NCBI GenBank assembly: GCA_036872755.1
Contig: JAVHNS010000019.1
Location: 62,001-126,000 of the forward strand
Direction of reading: 5' to 3'
Source: Orbilia blumenaviensis
Taxonomy: Eukaryota; Ascomycota; Orbiliomycetes; Orbiliales; Orbiliaceae
DNA length: 64,000 bases
Part shown: positions 43,901 through 56,108 of the stretch, in pieces
How the letters are laid out: each line of letters begins with the position of its first letter
Numbering within the stretch: position 1 is the first letter of the stretch
Position numbers and translations under genes: made by a program
The notes under the pieces: generated by a model
The model's input: the letters and a program-made list of their open reading frames with translations, nothing else
Told to the model about the DNA's origin: nothing
The model's database searches: none

Positions 43901-46247
43901 AAGGAAGAAAGAGCTCATTCTCTCTTCCAACGGCAAAGAGCGTCATATTCGGCTATCAGAGATAGGAAACCTGGTATGCATCGTGGCCGCCCCTGAATTC
44001 TGGGACAGTCCTAACATATGCCACCGCATAGATACCTATGAAGATTCCTGCGAGGCCTGGTGCCTCGCAATTGAAGATCATTGACATCAATGTCGCAGCA
44101 GACGGCCCGACTCAAACCCTGATTCTTTCGAACTATAAACAATCGAAAAGCATATATAAACCAAAAACAAATATCTCACAAACCAGTATGGCTAGCGGTT
44201 CTACGTCTGGGTTTGAGGTCCAAGAGGAAGACGGAGAAGTTTCCTTCAAAGCCCAGGTTCGATTTGCTGGAATTGGCGTATCTCTAATCAACAGCCACCT
44301 CAAAGAACTAGCTTACGTGACATTTCGGGGGATGGAGTTCAAATACAATGAATCGAATTTGTACCAAACGGTGAACTTGATAGTCAAGTGGATACAAATA
44401 GACAATCAACTATACGGTGGCATATTTCCTATATTACTCTACCCTAGTGTTGTTCCTAAAACTGGGAAGGAGATGGACGTCCACCCGTCATTCCACACAT
44501 CTGTTACCAGGGTTAAAGATGACTGTAAGAACCCTTTCTTTTCCCCCAGCCTCCTTTTATGGAACCTCGAATCTAACCCTAATATATAAATACAGCTTAT
44601 GGCGTTTTATACATCAAATATGCCACTTTTCTACTTCAGCAAATGACTGTAGAAATTGACGAGGACTTCATATTTGCGTTGCTGGATTTCTCAAGAATAC
44701 CTGGTGCAGACTGGGCCCAGGACAAGGAAGAGAATCTTTGCGACGAAAGCCTCGGGATACCGGAACCTAAAGCAACAGAAGCAGGACAAGACGTATATTT
44801 TGAACTTCTCCATATACAGCCAGCTCAGATGGATCTCTCCTTCGTTCGAACAGAGCGGGTCAATGCCGAGGACAAGACATCATCCAGGAACCCTCTGATG
44901 TTCTTTGTGAACGTACTAACTATGGCTATTGGTAATATCAACGACGCTCCTGTCAAACTTAATGCACTCTTGCTAGAAAACGTTCGGGTGTCAGTGCCAA
45001 TACTTCTCCAGAGAGTCCAGGGTCACTACAGTCAAGAGTTCCTTTATCAGGTGCACAAGATTCTCGGTTCGGCAGATTTCTTAGGTAATCCTGTTGGCCT
45101 ATTTAACAATATCAGCTCTGGAGTCATGGATATATTTTATGAACCGTACCAAGGTTTTGTCATGACCGATAGACCTCAAGAGCTAGGGATTGGAATCGCT
45201 AAAGGAGCAACGAGTTTCGTTAAGAAATCTGTATTTGGGGTGACAGATAGCCTGTCAAAAGTTACAGGGAGTATTTCGAAAGGTATGGTCTAAAAAAAAA
45301 ACAATATTGATCGGGATTACTTTGAGCTAAAGAACTATTAGGGCTCTCGGCTGCGACCCTCGATAAGCAATTTCAAGATCGTAGGCGGATGTCGCGGTCG
45401 CGGAATCGGCCAAAGCATGCTCTATATGGTGTAACAAGCGGCGCAAACTCATTCATCACGAGTGTGGCGAGTGGAGTGGGTGGGCTGGCCCGAAAGCCTT
45501 TGGAAGGTGCGGAACGTGAAGGTGTGGCCGGATTCATCAAAGGTTTTGGGAAGGGGGTGGTTGGCTTGGCCACTAAACCAGCCATTGGTGTCTTTGATCT
45601 CGCTTCAAGTAGGTTAGCACTTGTGGTTATCGCGCTGTTACAAACTAACAAAAAGTGCAGATGTTACGGAAGGCATTCGCAATACAACAACAGTTTTTGA
45701 TGCAGAAGGTCTTGAGAGGGTACGTTTAACAAGGTTTATCGGGCGGGATGGTGTTGTTCGGCCGTATTCTCAAAGGGAAGCACTGGGCCAGTTCTGGCTG
45801 AAACAGTTGGATAATGGTAAATATTTCGACGAGGACTATATCGCACACCTCGAACTCCCTGGGGAGGACGTTGTCGTGATGCTCACTTATAGGTTAGTAA
45901 ATATACCTAGGTGCTCCTCTATGACCTCTCCTTCCGTGCTAACTCTGTTGGCTATAGTCGTATTATGCTAGTAAAGTCTAAAAAGCTTGTGTGTGAATGG
46001 GATGTCCCCCTCAAGGACCTTCAGACAATCAGCATGGAAAAGACCGGAATACAACTGTCACTTCGAGGTAAGGCCCAGAGACTACAGAACGCGGGAAAAC
46101 AAGAGTCGCTAATGGAACAATCTGCCCCAATTAGGAGGTGTAACGGGCCCTTTCATCCCGTGCACCGACACGAGCCGACAATTTTTGTATAATAAAATTG
46201 CCCTGGCAGTGAATAGCTTCAACGCAAAAAACCAGGATATCTTATAA
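34952..46247 (+). CDS. VPS13: Vps13 bridge-like lipid-transfer protein
   Basis: Reconstructed as 27 exons, about 3179 residues, the normal size. Exon starts: 34952, 35060, 35165, 35314, 35501, 35650, 35909, 36087, 38284, 39673, 41192, 41364, 41722, 42136, 42355, 42613, 42783, 42983, 43256, 43515, 43785, 44032, 44596, 45342, 45661, 45958, 46135. The chorein N-terminus has MLEGLVATLLNRFLGMYV, NFDPKQLNIGIWSGDVQL and QIPWSNLKNKPVKVTIEDVF. Later come the adaptor-binding repeats (KPRGADAPYRIRNHTGYPIHV, KYPNMKIRLSAPVEVENLLP), ALLKVGDSAWSRPVSFEAIG, LHIQPAQMDLSFVRTERVN and the ATG2-like C-terminus (GSADFLGNPVGLFNNISSG, GFGKGVVGLATKPAIGVFDL), ending FIPCTDTSRQFLYNKIA. It carries phospholipids in bulk between membranes at contact sites. 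Exon 1/2 junction is the least certain; it leaves a few extra residues after GMYV. Confidence 0.95.
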
Positions 46248-47146
46248 TCATTACCTGGGTATCAAGTACATTGGCTGGTCAAGGTTTACTCATGCGCGAA
46301 CGTGTTGGTTCTTTCCTAAACCATTATTGTATTTTATCACCTTTAGCGGATAGTCAAATCCAAATTTCTTTCAATTTTTCCCTCTTTTTATTATTATTTT
46401 TGGATTGTTAGCGGGCCCCATTTTCGCTACTGGATCCTCTTTCACCCAACTTCTCTATAACCTTCATATCTTAACAATGAAAACAGTGACATAATAACAT
46501 ATAAATACATGCCCCTACTCTACTTAAATCTTACGACAGCAGCTGAGATAGTAGCTGGCCTCGTTGGCAAGCAGGTTAATAGATGTGCCAGCAGCTGAGC
46601 CGGCTGGCTTGCAGACGAGGATTAGACTGGTTGGGTACTAGGTAGTAAATATATGGCTGTTTTTGAATATTTTAGTACTAAACTACCTCCTAGGTACCGC
46701 CGACCTAGATATTTAAAGAATTATAGAATGATTGGTATTGGGGACCTGCTAACAATCCCCCCCTTTATTCCTACTTTTCTCGTTTCCCTACTCTTATCGC
46801 ATCGCATGAAGAATGGAAATCGGATAATGCATGGTAATTTATTTACCATTCGTCGCGGACAGATGACCACCAAGCTAACTAGTGTGTATGTATGTATATA
46901 CATGATATATCTTTGTTCCGAGCAAAACCGTAGCCCAAATATCCGAAAGCAAGACGCACCTTATATACTACTATTTAAAAATTATACAAGAGAAGCAACC
47001 GCGATAACGCCACCCTTTGTCATAAACCGAGAACCGCTCGCCGGAAACGCCGCATCACGAACATATCCACAAAAGCAAGATAATATAAGATTACAAGAAT
47101 AATGCGATAGGAAATAGGCTGAGAATTTTTAAGAATCGTATGCGGC
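46248..47146. other. Convergent intergenic region
   Basis: AT-rich unique DNA between the 3' ends of VPS13 and the zinc-finger gene. Contains CTCCTAGGTACC near 46686. A 149-codon ORF at 46653-47102 lacks recognisable motifs and is judged spurious. Confidence 0.6.
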
Positions 47147-48645
47147 TCAGCATAAAGATGCCCTCGGGGTTAAGAGCGGATGTAGGACAACTTCAGAAGT
47201 GGATTTGACTGGTGCCATGTTTTCCATGTTACTATTTTCATAAAACATCCGTTGTTCGCCACCGTGAAATTGGGGCTGGTCGAACTGGGAGTAGCCATAC
47301 CAGATGGCTGCACCTGGTTGTTGTTGTTGCGAGTGATGCTGGGGTTGCTGAGACATTACATTGATTGGCATCTCTGCAATGCCTTGATCCTGTACTTGGT
47401 GAGATAGATGATCCGGGGCAGTAGGTTGCTGCATAAAGAGAGCCACATTACCCACCCCATCAACTGTGGATGGGTTACGGTAAAAGTAATCGACTGAAGC
47501 GCCACTGGTAGCTGTTGAGCAATTGGAGAGTTCCCCAGGGCTTCCGACACAATGAGCTGCGACTAAAGCCTGCTGCGTGGGACTACTACTACAAATAATA
47601 CGAAGGCTTGGATTGTATTGGGCGTTCTGAGGGTGTTGAGGTAGCCCAGCACTCGTCGGGATGAAGTCCTCAGCACACGTACGAGGCATATTTGAAAATG
47701 GAGAGACATGTGCATGGGGAGTGGCTTCTTGAAAACAATAGGGACTTGTAGGTGTCATTGGGTGATCCGGGACCATATTCTGCGAGTGATATACGGCGCC
47801 TGGTCCTCCATATGTATCGCTAAAGCCGATGCTATTTGGGTTCGAACGTGGGCTTGGGGGTAGAGAAAGCTCTGGCCGGAAGAGGCTCAAGTGGCGACCT
47901 TGATTCTGGAGCACATTTTCTGGAGCATGGTTCCGTAGGGTTTCAGCTCGACTCTGCGAAGCAGATCTCGGATGGGAGCGCTCGGTAGTGGTTGGATCGT
48001 CATTTTCGGACTCGTCATCAGACACATCAAGGTTTTGGCCCATGCCGTGAGCGCGTCGAGCATGCTTGATGAGGGTGGTTTTGCGACAAAAGCTACCAAA
48101 GAAAGTTAGTCAACTGAGCAATTGAGTCGCATGGTTGACCTGGAGCCGAGAGGTTTACCTTTTACCGCATCTGTTTGCACCACAAAGGTATGGACGTCGT
48201 CCTGTGTGTATTCTCCTATGACGAGCAAGACTCGAGGACTATATAAATCGTGAGCAGGCCAATTTGGTAGTGCTGACATTGCAGGACGACCTACATCAGA
48301 GAAGCATTTACCACAGCCGATAAATTCGCATTGATGCGGTTTCTCGCCAGTATGTGTGCGGATGTGGACCGTTAGGGCACTCCGCTGTATAAAGCTCTTC
48401 TTGCACCCCGCAAATGTGCATGCGTAGGGCCGTGTATTTGTGTGAATTCGATGATGCCTCTGGAGATCAGATTTCCTATTAAATTTCTGTCATCGGAGAA
48501 GAGTTAGCTGGTCTGAAACCAGAGAGAGAGAGAGAGAACAGAATCCCTTTTTTAGGTGTAATCATACCTTATTACAATCGGGCCAGTCGCAAGGGAACTG
48601 TTTGGGGGCATGTCGTTCGTCGATTATCAGCTCGTGGATTTCCAT
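47147..48645 (-). CDS. C2H2 zinc-finger transcription factor, four fingers
   Basis: Four exons on the minus strand, 48568-48645, 48295-48486, 48159-48238 and 47147-48092, give 431 residues. Four tandem TFIIIA-type fingers occupy about 17-122 and every one is split or bounded by an intron: [20 protein letters not shown]..., [20 protein letters not shown]..., [20 protein letters not shown]... and [20 protein letters not shown].... Linkers such as HTGEKPHQ are canonical. The rest is disordered, with acidic DDESEND next to the fingers and Gln/Pro/Ser-rich segments typical of activation regions. It is presumably a nuclear DNA-binding regulator. The finger set matches a common filamentous-fungal family, but I cannot name target genes or assign a symbol. 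Confidence 0.9.
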
Positions 48646-49565
48646 TTTGATACCAGCCTGTGTTGACGTGTTGTTGTTGATGTGTTGATGTGTTGGAGAT
48701 GTCGTATGACTGGCCAAAGTTGATTAGACTCAACGCATTTCGAGTTTCCAACCCGCTTTAGACGTCAGACTTACCTTGGAGTAAAGTATTTAGGTATACG
48801 ATATGCGTATAGGAGGCGAGGGGATATCTATAGGGGGGATAGAAGGACGGATGAATGGAGGGTGCGAGATAGTTTACGGACGACTTTGTTGGCTATTCTA
48901 CCAATCGTAAAAGCCCCAAGGTTTCCTTACGTGCGACTGGGCGAGAGAAGAGAGAGAGAGGAGAGAGAGAGATAAAAAGAGGAAGCGAGAAGGATAGGAC
49001 TTCGGTGGTGGCGGTGGAGATAATGGCGATGATGGTTCGTCCAGTCTACTTTGCGTGCTTGAATCGGGATTTCGTCAGCATCGATATTATTTGTATTCAA
49101 CAATGTCATCTCGTTGAAGTGGACCTTAGCTTGGCGGATATGACGGGAGATAGCCAGAATTTCAGGGCAGGATTGAAGACCGATAAGAGGGAGGGAGGGC
49201 ATGGATAGATACACGATCACGCATATGAGTATATACATATATATATATACTTCTTATACATGCGGGAGTAAGCGTAGAGAAGTAGATATATATATATATA
49301 TCCATTCATCAATCAGATCGGTCAATGTTATGAAAGAATCAAATCAATCAATCAATCAATCAATCAACGGCCTTTTCTCCCTCCCCGAAGCCTCCACCAC
49401 GCTCTCTACCACCCTGGTCTGGGACGGTATAGTAATCAACGGTCTGTGGCGGGCGTGCGAGTGAGCAAGCCTGCAACAGCGCCTGCCTGCTTGCTTACCT
49501 CGCTCACCTGTCCTGTTCTGTTGTGCATCATGCATTGGGAAGAAAAGGAGAGGGAAGGAGGGAGG

Positions 49566-49590
49566 AAAAAAAAAAAAAAAAAAAAAAAAA
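49566..49590 (+). repeat. A25 homopolymer tract
   Basis: 25 consecutive A following a purine-rich AGGGAAGGAGGGAGG stretch. Confidence 0.95.
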
Positions 49591-51140
49591 GTGCACTTGT
49601 TTCCTTCTCACCCCACCAACTCCTACCCGACAGGCTCACCCACCCGCTTGGAGATTCTTCCTTACTCAAGCAAGAAGGTAGGTTTGGTGGTACCTCGAAT
49701 AGGTAGGAAAGGTACTCACAATCTTCAAAAACCGAAGATTATGGTATGCAAAGGTTAAAGGAATCCGGACAGGACTGGCCTCCATGTCACCGGAGACTCG
49801 GTTAAAGCTTGTCTCCCTGGTCATGATGGGCGCTGTTCCATGGCACTTTTCTTATTTTATGTTTTTTTTTTTTTTTTTCTTTCCTTCCTTCTCTTCTTTT
49901 TCTCTTTTGAATCGGTATATATATAAGTGTTTATACCTATTTATATACCTTTTGAATCCAATCCAATACTATTCGGTGTTCTTGTTGTGCTTGTGTTCTT
50001 CTTCTTCTCTCTTACCTAAGGATAATATTGAGATACGCGGGCGCCTTTTGTTGTGGCGTGCGATGCCAGGTTACACCAAACAGGTCCGTCGCCGCCTTGT
50101 GGTGGGTGGTGTTTGTGTGACTTGCTGTCAGAACAAAAAAAAAAGGGCGCTCCGGCGGCTGTCGGAATCGAAAAGACAGAAGGAGGCAGCGCAAGATGAT
50201 AAAGAGGAGAAGATATATACCTCGGGAGAGAAAATAGAAAGGGGAAGTAGAAGAGAGAGAAAGAAAGAAAAAAAAAAGTATGCCCTTGTGTAAGAAGTTC
50301 GATAGATGGTAGCGACGGTTTAAAGGCCGGCAGGGTAAATCTCTCTTGTTCTTCTCTGTTTCCTGGTAACTCAACTCACTCAACCCGAATTTATTCGGTG
50401 TTGGAACAATGAAATAAAATTGTAATAGAAATGTGGCAATCGGGAAACCAGAAGTAATATCGAAGGTGAAATAAGAGAAGCGAGGATTTGTGAGCCAGCA
50501 GGAACCAAAGCAGGAACTGAAAATCTGCCCGGGAAAAAAGCTCTTGTCTGCTGGGGGTGGTTGCGTGGTTGGTGATGCTGATATATAACGAAACACCAGA
50601 CGACCAAGGCGATAGCCATGTATGTTCGTCGCAATGGTTCTGCTAAGATTGAATCGCGCTCCACCATTGATCTCTGCGATCCCTGGCCTTTTCCACATTT
50701 CGTTCCTTTTTTTCTTCTTCGTCTATTCTACAGAATTTTAATGTGGGTCTGAATGCCCCTGCTACCGTTCCCCGCCTCATTTAGATTGACAATGTTCTCT
50801 ACTAGTGTCTTGGAGTTCATGATCCCTGATCGATGACCATCTCCACATGCGGGCAGGAGCTGAATACTGGAGTAGGCAAGGTGCGATGCAGATGTAACAA
50901 GAGAACATGGGCTAGCAAGAACAGATCTGCCCTCGACACCTTACCGCTCCCGGACGAATTCCAAGAGTCTATAAAATGAAATGCTCGTGGTATAACAAGT
51001 GCCTTTACCACTGAAGTTGGGTCACAGGCTTGTCAAATCCTCACACGATAATTACTAGTACAATCTTTGAGCCTGTAATTTTACCTGGGGTTGTGCTCTT
51101 TGGGATCGAAACAAGTAAATGTCTACCATCCCGCTGCGTA

Positions 51141-51141
<1 letters not shown>

Positions 51142-51172
<31 letters not shown>
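51142..51172 (+). repeat. A31 homopolymer tract
   Basis: 31 consecutive A in otherwise mixed unique sequence. Confidence 0.95.
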
Positions 51173-51175
<3 letters not shown>

Positions 51176-51729
51176 AGGGCTACCATAGTTGGATTTCACG
51201 CACACAACTGCGACGGATATGCCAGTGTCCCGTGTGTGGTGCGGAAGATGGATTGAAGGTTTGGACCGAGGCCGACCCTAACTTGAAAGGTCCTCGGTGA
51301 AGCTAGAGACTTCTGCGGCTAGATGGTGAAACAGGGTGACCGGGATGTGACCCAAAGCAATATCCACGCTTGAACGAGGGCTAGGACCGGGGTGAGAAGG
51401 GATTCCGGAAAAACAGAGAAAAAGCAAGTATTTCGAGCCAAAGACCCACCCATCTTGAAAGAGGCACAAGAAAAAAGAAAAAAGGGAAAGGCGCTGAGCA
51501 AAAGTGACTATACTTAGTCAAGGGATAGTTAAATATTGGTCTCGAAAGCATGCACAATCGTGTATCTCCGTGAATCTAGGCGTATACCTGTTTCGACAAA
51601 CCGAAACTGTGTGGGTTTGTGTGTGAATATGGACGGGCAAAACAGACATACCAGCGTTGTCGCCCCATCAGTCCGTTGTGTATGTACATGTGCTTTGTAT
51701 ATAATAACCTTGGAAGAGAATGGGGGAGA

Positions 51730-51732
<3 letters not shown>

Positions 51733-51760
<28 letters not shown>
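51733..51760 (+). repeat. A28 homopolymer tract
   Basis: 28 consecutive A after GGGGGAGAGTT. Confidence 0.95.
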
Positions 51761-51761
<1 letters not shown>

Positions 51762-52523
51762 ATAAGCTAAGGATGATCCCTCATGACGATGGGTTTCTCT
51801 TGACAGATGGTGGATGCAAGTTGATGGATTTGGATTAGAACATGCATATGCGTCGGCTCACAAGGCCAAGTCTCCACCACAAACTCCAAGAAAGGTATCT
51901 GTACTCTATAGCACTGCAAAGTTTAGCGCAGGAAATTGTACTATACGTACCTGTCGAGGGAACGTTAAAGCCGCATGTTGGGTTCCTTGCAGCGCGGGTC
52001 AAAGCCAGAGGCCGGCAGTATGTACCACTTGTAAAAAAAAACAAAAAAAAAGGATGTGAGGCTGGTACTCCACACTCGTGTCCTGGCAGGTGCGTACATG
52101 TATCCATTGCACATAAATGGACACAGGGCGGATTTGGGAAATCAGACCAGGTTTTTTAATCACATCGCCAGTCTTTGCATAATAAGTTATATAACTGCTA
52201 TACTTCCTTACAAGTATGCCTGTAGGCGCGTTCCAAATACGGTTCCAGTACTGCACCATTCAAATCAAATAATTGAGAAATCGGGCTTCGCATTTTATCC
52301 GGAAGATGTATGTACATGTATATATGCACATTATATACATAGTACGGACGGTATGTATGCACCCACATCTTCCCACATTCGTTCTATGACCTTGTTTCCA
52401 ATATTAAATTTAAAATCGGTTATGTATAATATGTGTCTCTCCTATCATATATCCATCCCCTTAGCTCTCTTCTAGAAGGTTAATTGATGCGCCTCCAATG
52501 CAAATTGTGTGCAGCAACAACCC

Positions 52524-52545
52524 AAAAAAAAAAAAAAAAAAAAAA
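52524..52545 (+). repeat. A22 homopolymer tract
   Basis: 22 consecutive A after CAACAACCC. Confidence 0.95.
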
Positions 52546-54632
52546 GTTTGATTTTATAACAACTGTCCCAAGATAAATAATATTACTTAGTGCCTCACTA
52601 CTAACTAGCCAAGATTTGATCGAGCTTGAAATTCATCTAATCATTCCAATGGTATAGTCCGTTACTTGTATATGTAATTGAATTCGAAATCACATCGGTG
52701 GAAAGGCTTCGAAACACCTAGTACACCTGAAGACTAGCGGGTACGGCGGAATGAACAATGCCAAGCCCTCGACTAACTGGGATTATGCCTGCTTGGGGAG
52801 TATCCTTGAACTCTGGATAAATTCGGTCACACATACACACATGTACCTTTGGGGTAAATCCCAGCATCCACGAGACTACCCTTGGGTGGAGTTGGACGGA
52901 ACATGGATATTTGTATGCATGAGGACGGAACACATTTGTTATGTATGTATGTGTGTACTATGCATTGTATGTCAGAGCATGTATCGACGTCGTGGCTTAG
53001 TGGATGGTCTACCATCAAGACTAGCTCAACCCCCTGGAATGCGTCTCAGAAAAAACCAAAGTAGATATTACAATCTCACCCATCTCCATGGCGAATTCCT
53101 GAAGGTGTGGAAACCGGAAACCAATTGATAGACAAGGGTCTGAACTAAGCTAATGAATATGATGAACGTCTCACCCTCTGTGATAACTTTACGCCACTGC
53201 GGGGTTCCTCTGAGGCGAATAGATGAAACAACAATATCCTCATATCTGTTCCGCCTTGTGGATAATTTTGATAGTACTTTCTATACTATATCTTGGGGTC
53301 GACGGGAAGAAAGCGCTTTTCAAGCGCACATGACAACAGCGGAAATACATGGAATGACACTGCCAGAACCTTTCATAGATCCCTTGAGAAGAGGGCAAAA
53401 GCCGGTCGTATACATACTGCAGGCGACTCGATCAATAACAAGCTTGTTCCCAGAATGGAAATGGTAAGACAATATGAGTTCTAAATACGAAGCCCTTGGC
53501 CTATCAGCTTTGATTCTTGAGACCCAATTGGTCTCATTTATGCCTGGCCCTAAAGTAGGATAGTCTCAATTTTCAGCATGGATAAAGGGTCTAACCTTGA
53601 TCCGTACTCTAGACGACTAGTTCATCATTAATTTGATATTTGTACCAGGCGAAGGACTACCTGGTACTAGGTACACTGCACTATCTAGATATCGGACTTT
53701 GGTTCAGACGCCTTGCTAGGGTCAGTTTCGACTGTTTCCCTAACCAGTTCCGTTCCTGCACCCTATTCAGAGGCAGTCTGAATATTTTGGGACTAATTAA
53801 GGAAGTGTTTACTTAGATATGTAATACGGAATCGCTTTAAATGTGTACCTGGATGTTGAAGTCTAAGAAATCCAGCACCATGGATCATTTTACATATCGA
53901 TAAAGAAGCCCCAAATTTTTTGCTACGCATTTTGGACGTCTTATCCGTCCATCAATATTTCTGCAGTACTTACCCCCAAATGTGTATTGCGCTGTTCTGA
54001 CAACTAAACACATATGTAATGTGGAGATTTGGAAGAGAAAAAACTGCGCGATTTTCCTGCACATATGTCCATTACCTCTCTGGGTTTAGCGCGAAATACC
54101 GGCTTCAATCGTGCTGAACCCGAGCCGTCTCTCGGTGGGGAACATACCATACACATCCACACACCATGTCATGCGCTTTCATCATGCAATTTGCTGGATT
54201 AAACTTTGGGACACAAAATGTGGAGTCCTCCGTTGCACCGCAGGTGGCCAATAAGGAGTCACAGCACATCAAAGTCCAAACCGGCTGTAACAAGTGGAAA
54301 TCACTTTCGTTGGGACAGGGAAGATACCTGTGCCTTGGATGATCGCTCCTTGAATGGTGCCTTCTTGCCGTTCAAAATGTGTTAGAATCATGTGCCATTC
54401 TCCATCACATTTAGCCTGATATTATTGAAGTGTCGAAATGGTATCCGGATAAAGAGTTCTTCCAGCGGCCGCCAAATTATCACAAACGTGATACTTCTTC
54501 CAAGCTGAAACATCGGTGAATGCAGACATAAAATTTCAAGATGCGAGAGATGCTGCCTTGGTTCTTCCCAAATCAAGCCCGTGAAACATGGGCGTTGAGT
54601 TGAGCAGGGAACCAAAGCACCACTCTGGACTC

Positions 54633-54659
54633 TTTTTTTTTTTTTTTTTTTTTTTTTTT
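54633..54659 (+). repeat. T27 homopolymer tract
   Basis: 27 consecutive T, the opposite orientation to the four A tracts to its left. Confidence 0.95.
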
Positions 54660-55467
54660 CCCCGACATTGTGAGTAATGTTCTTGATATTGCCGTATCGA
54701 CTATTCCGTGTCGCCCTCCTCCTCCTTAGTGTTGATTTTGGTTTTCCCTCCCCCTCACTAAGTTTTTTGCATGGTGGAAGCGTGCCCTGAAATGGATGTT
54801 AGAGTGAACAGGAGTTTTTTTGGCTTTTCGCTCGGTTATTCGAACTGTCGTCCATAGCAGGCTATAGTCTCCACACACTCGAGCCTTCGTAAGATTTCGA
54901 TTCGATTGGTATTACATTACACCACCAAGAGTCGCAATTGTCGGATATGGTCTGGCTGAGTTTGGCTGGTCATAGAATGTTGAATTACACCAAGTAAAAA
55001 TATTTTGAGGGCAGAATGGAATCACTTCTTAACGGGCTTCCAAGCTGGATTATATAGACATGAGCTTGAAGAGCAGTGCTTGGAGGAAGGTTGATCGAAT
55101 ATGCAGCTTGATGCTGGAAAATGGTGTGGGAGTTCGGTTGACAAGGGTTTTGGAGGACCCCCCTAATACAGATTCAGGCATTCGGCTGGGCTATTGGTCT
55201 GAACGTGCATGCTTTGGGTAACCGACGCGAGAAAACCACCATCAAGCAGTTGGTCCGTGCCCCTTCTCGATGTCACAAGCTTGTCGTGCACCTGGGATTG
55301 GCATTGTCAAAGTTGATTTGGTTCGGCAACGGAAGCCGGGAATCGGAAAGTAATTCCTCCTATCGTAGGGGACCCTGATAATGAGCAAGTATGGGATACA
55401 TAAATACTTCCTTAGATAATATAAAAATACGGAGTAAGGGAGGACTTATCCATGTATTTACTACCTC

Positions 55468-56067
55468 CTACTTACCATTGTATATCGTGCGGCTCTTCTC
55501 TATCGGCGATAAAGGGTATGGCGGGTACAATGCATGGCCATGGCGATAATAGTATTGGGTAGCAGGCAAATACCTACTTTGAGTAGGTAGATAGTTACCT
55601 ATTTTCGTATTGATATTGGTCCTTGATGCCGATGCCAATGTAATTTCGGAGTTGCTTCTAGACTTGTAATTAGGTCTGCCACGAAGCTTAAGTTGAGTTA
55701 TATCATCAGTCACAGCTTGACATATACCCCGGATCATAGCGCCAATTGCAAAGACGTATGACCACGAAATAACAACCCATAGCGTTATGGTCCGCGGTTG
55801 CTGATGTAATATATTGTTGTGGAGTTGTGCTGAGTCAGCAGACGCGCTTGGGCTGGCGCGTGTGTCTCGAGGATAGATCACATCTCGCCATAATTTCAAT
55901 TCAAGTTTGTCCGACGCCCTGACAATACCTACACATGCGAATAAAGTGAACTATAAGAAATAAGAGAGGTATTTACTAAGGCAGTTTCCTTGATCAACTG
56001 GGACCGGGGGTTTCGGAGATAACTCAGAAGGATCGAACCAGTGCTGTGCAATGCTAATCCAGGTCTT
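55468..56067 (-). CDS. Possible small single-pass membrane protein gene, 5' end unresolved
   Basis: On the minus strand an open stretch 55977-56067 (with WISIAQHWFDPSELSPKPP and VPVDQGNC) joins in frame, across a 48-nt GT-AG gap (55929-55976), to 55468-55928. The second part includes DKLELKLWRDVIYPRDTR, a hydrophobic segment TITLWVVISWSYVFAIGAMI and a basic tail. The upstream end coincides with an acceptor-like GCTAG, so a further 5' exon would be required; none with a clear ATG was found, and it would run into the start of MAD1 on the other strand. Composition looks coding but no family is recognised. Could be chance. Confidence 0.3.
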
Positions 56068-56108
56068 CTAGCAACATATCGCAATATTGGTCCGCCACAC
56101 GGTCTACA

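Larger units (their letters stand above)
48646..55467. other. 6.8-kb gene-poor interval
   Basis: No protein gene could be supported. Near the zinc-finger gene are GA-rich runs (48940-48990), (AT)n at about 49235-49305 and (ATCA)n at 49340-49366. Between 49.5 and 54.7 kb lie five homopolymer A or T tracts of 22-31 bases. Longer ORFs (50012-50698 minus, 52751-53467 plus) show no family motif and have biased, repeat-derived composition. It may hold long 5' UTRs, noncoding RNA or decayed repeats. Confidence 0.5.

Noticed and set aside
46653..47102. 149-codon ORF downstream of VPS13
   Set aside because: No recognisable motif, composition like surrounding noncoding DNA, in a convergent 3' region.
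50012..50698. 228-codon minus-strand ORF
   Set aside because: Phe/Ser/Leu-rich translation of AG-rich low-complexity DNA; no family features, no splice-supported neighbours.
52751..53467. ORFs of 104-125 codons in the gene-poor interval
   Set aside because: No motif and no consistent joining; treated as chance.
56005..56075. tRNA-like GGTTCGATCC box on the minus strand
   Set aside because: Flanking bases do not form a T-arm or acceptor stem, so not a tRNA gene.
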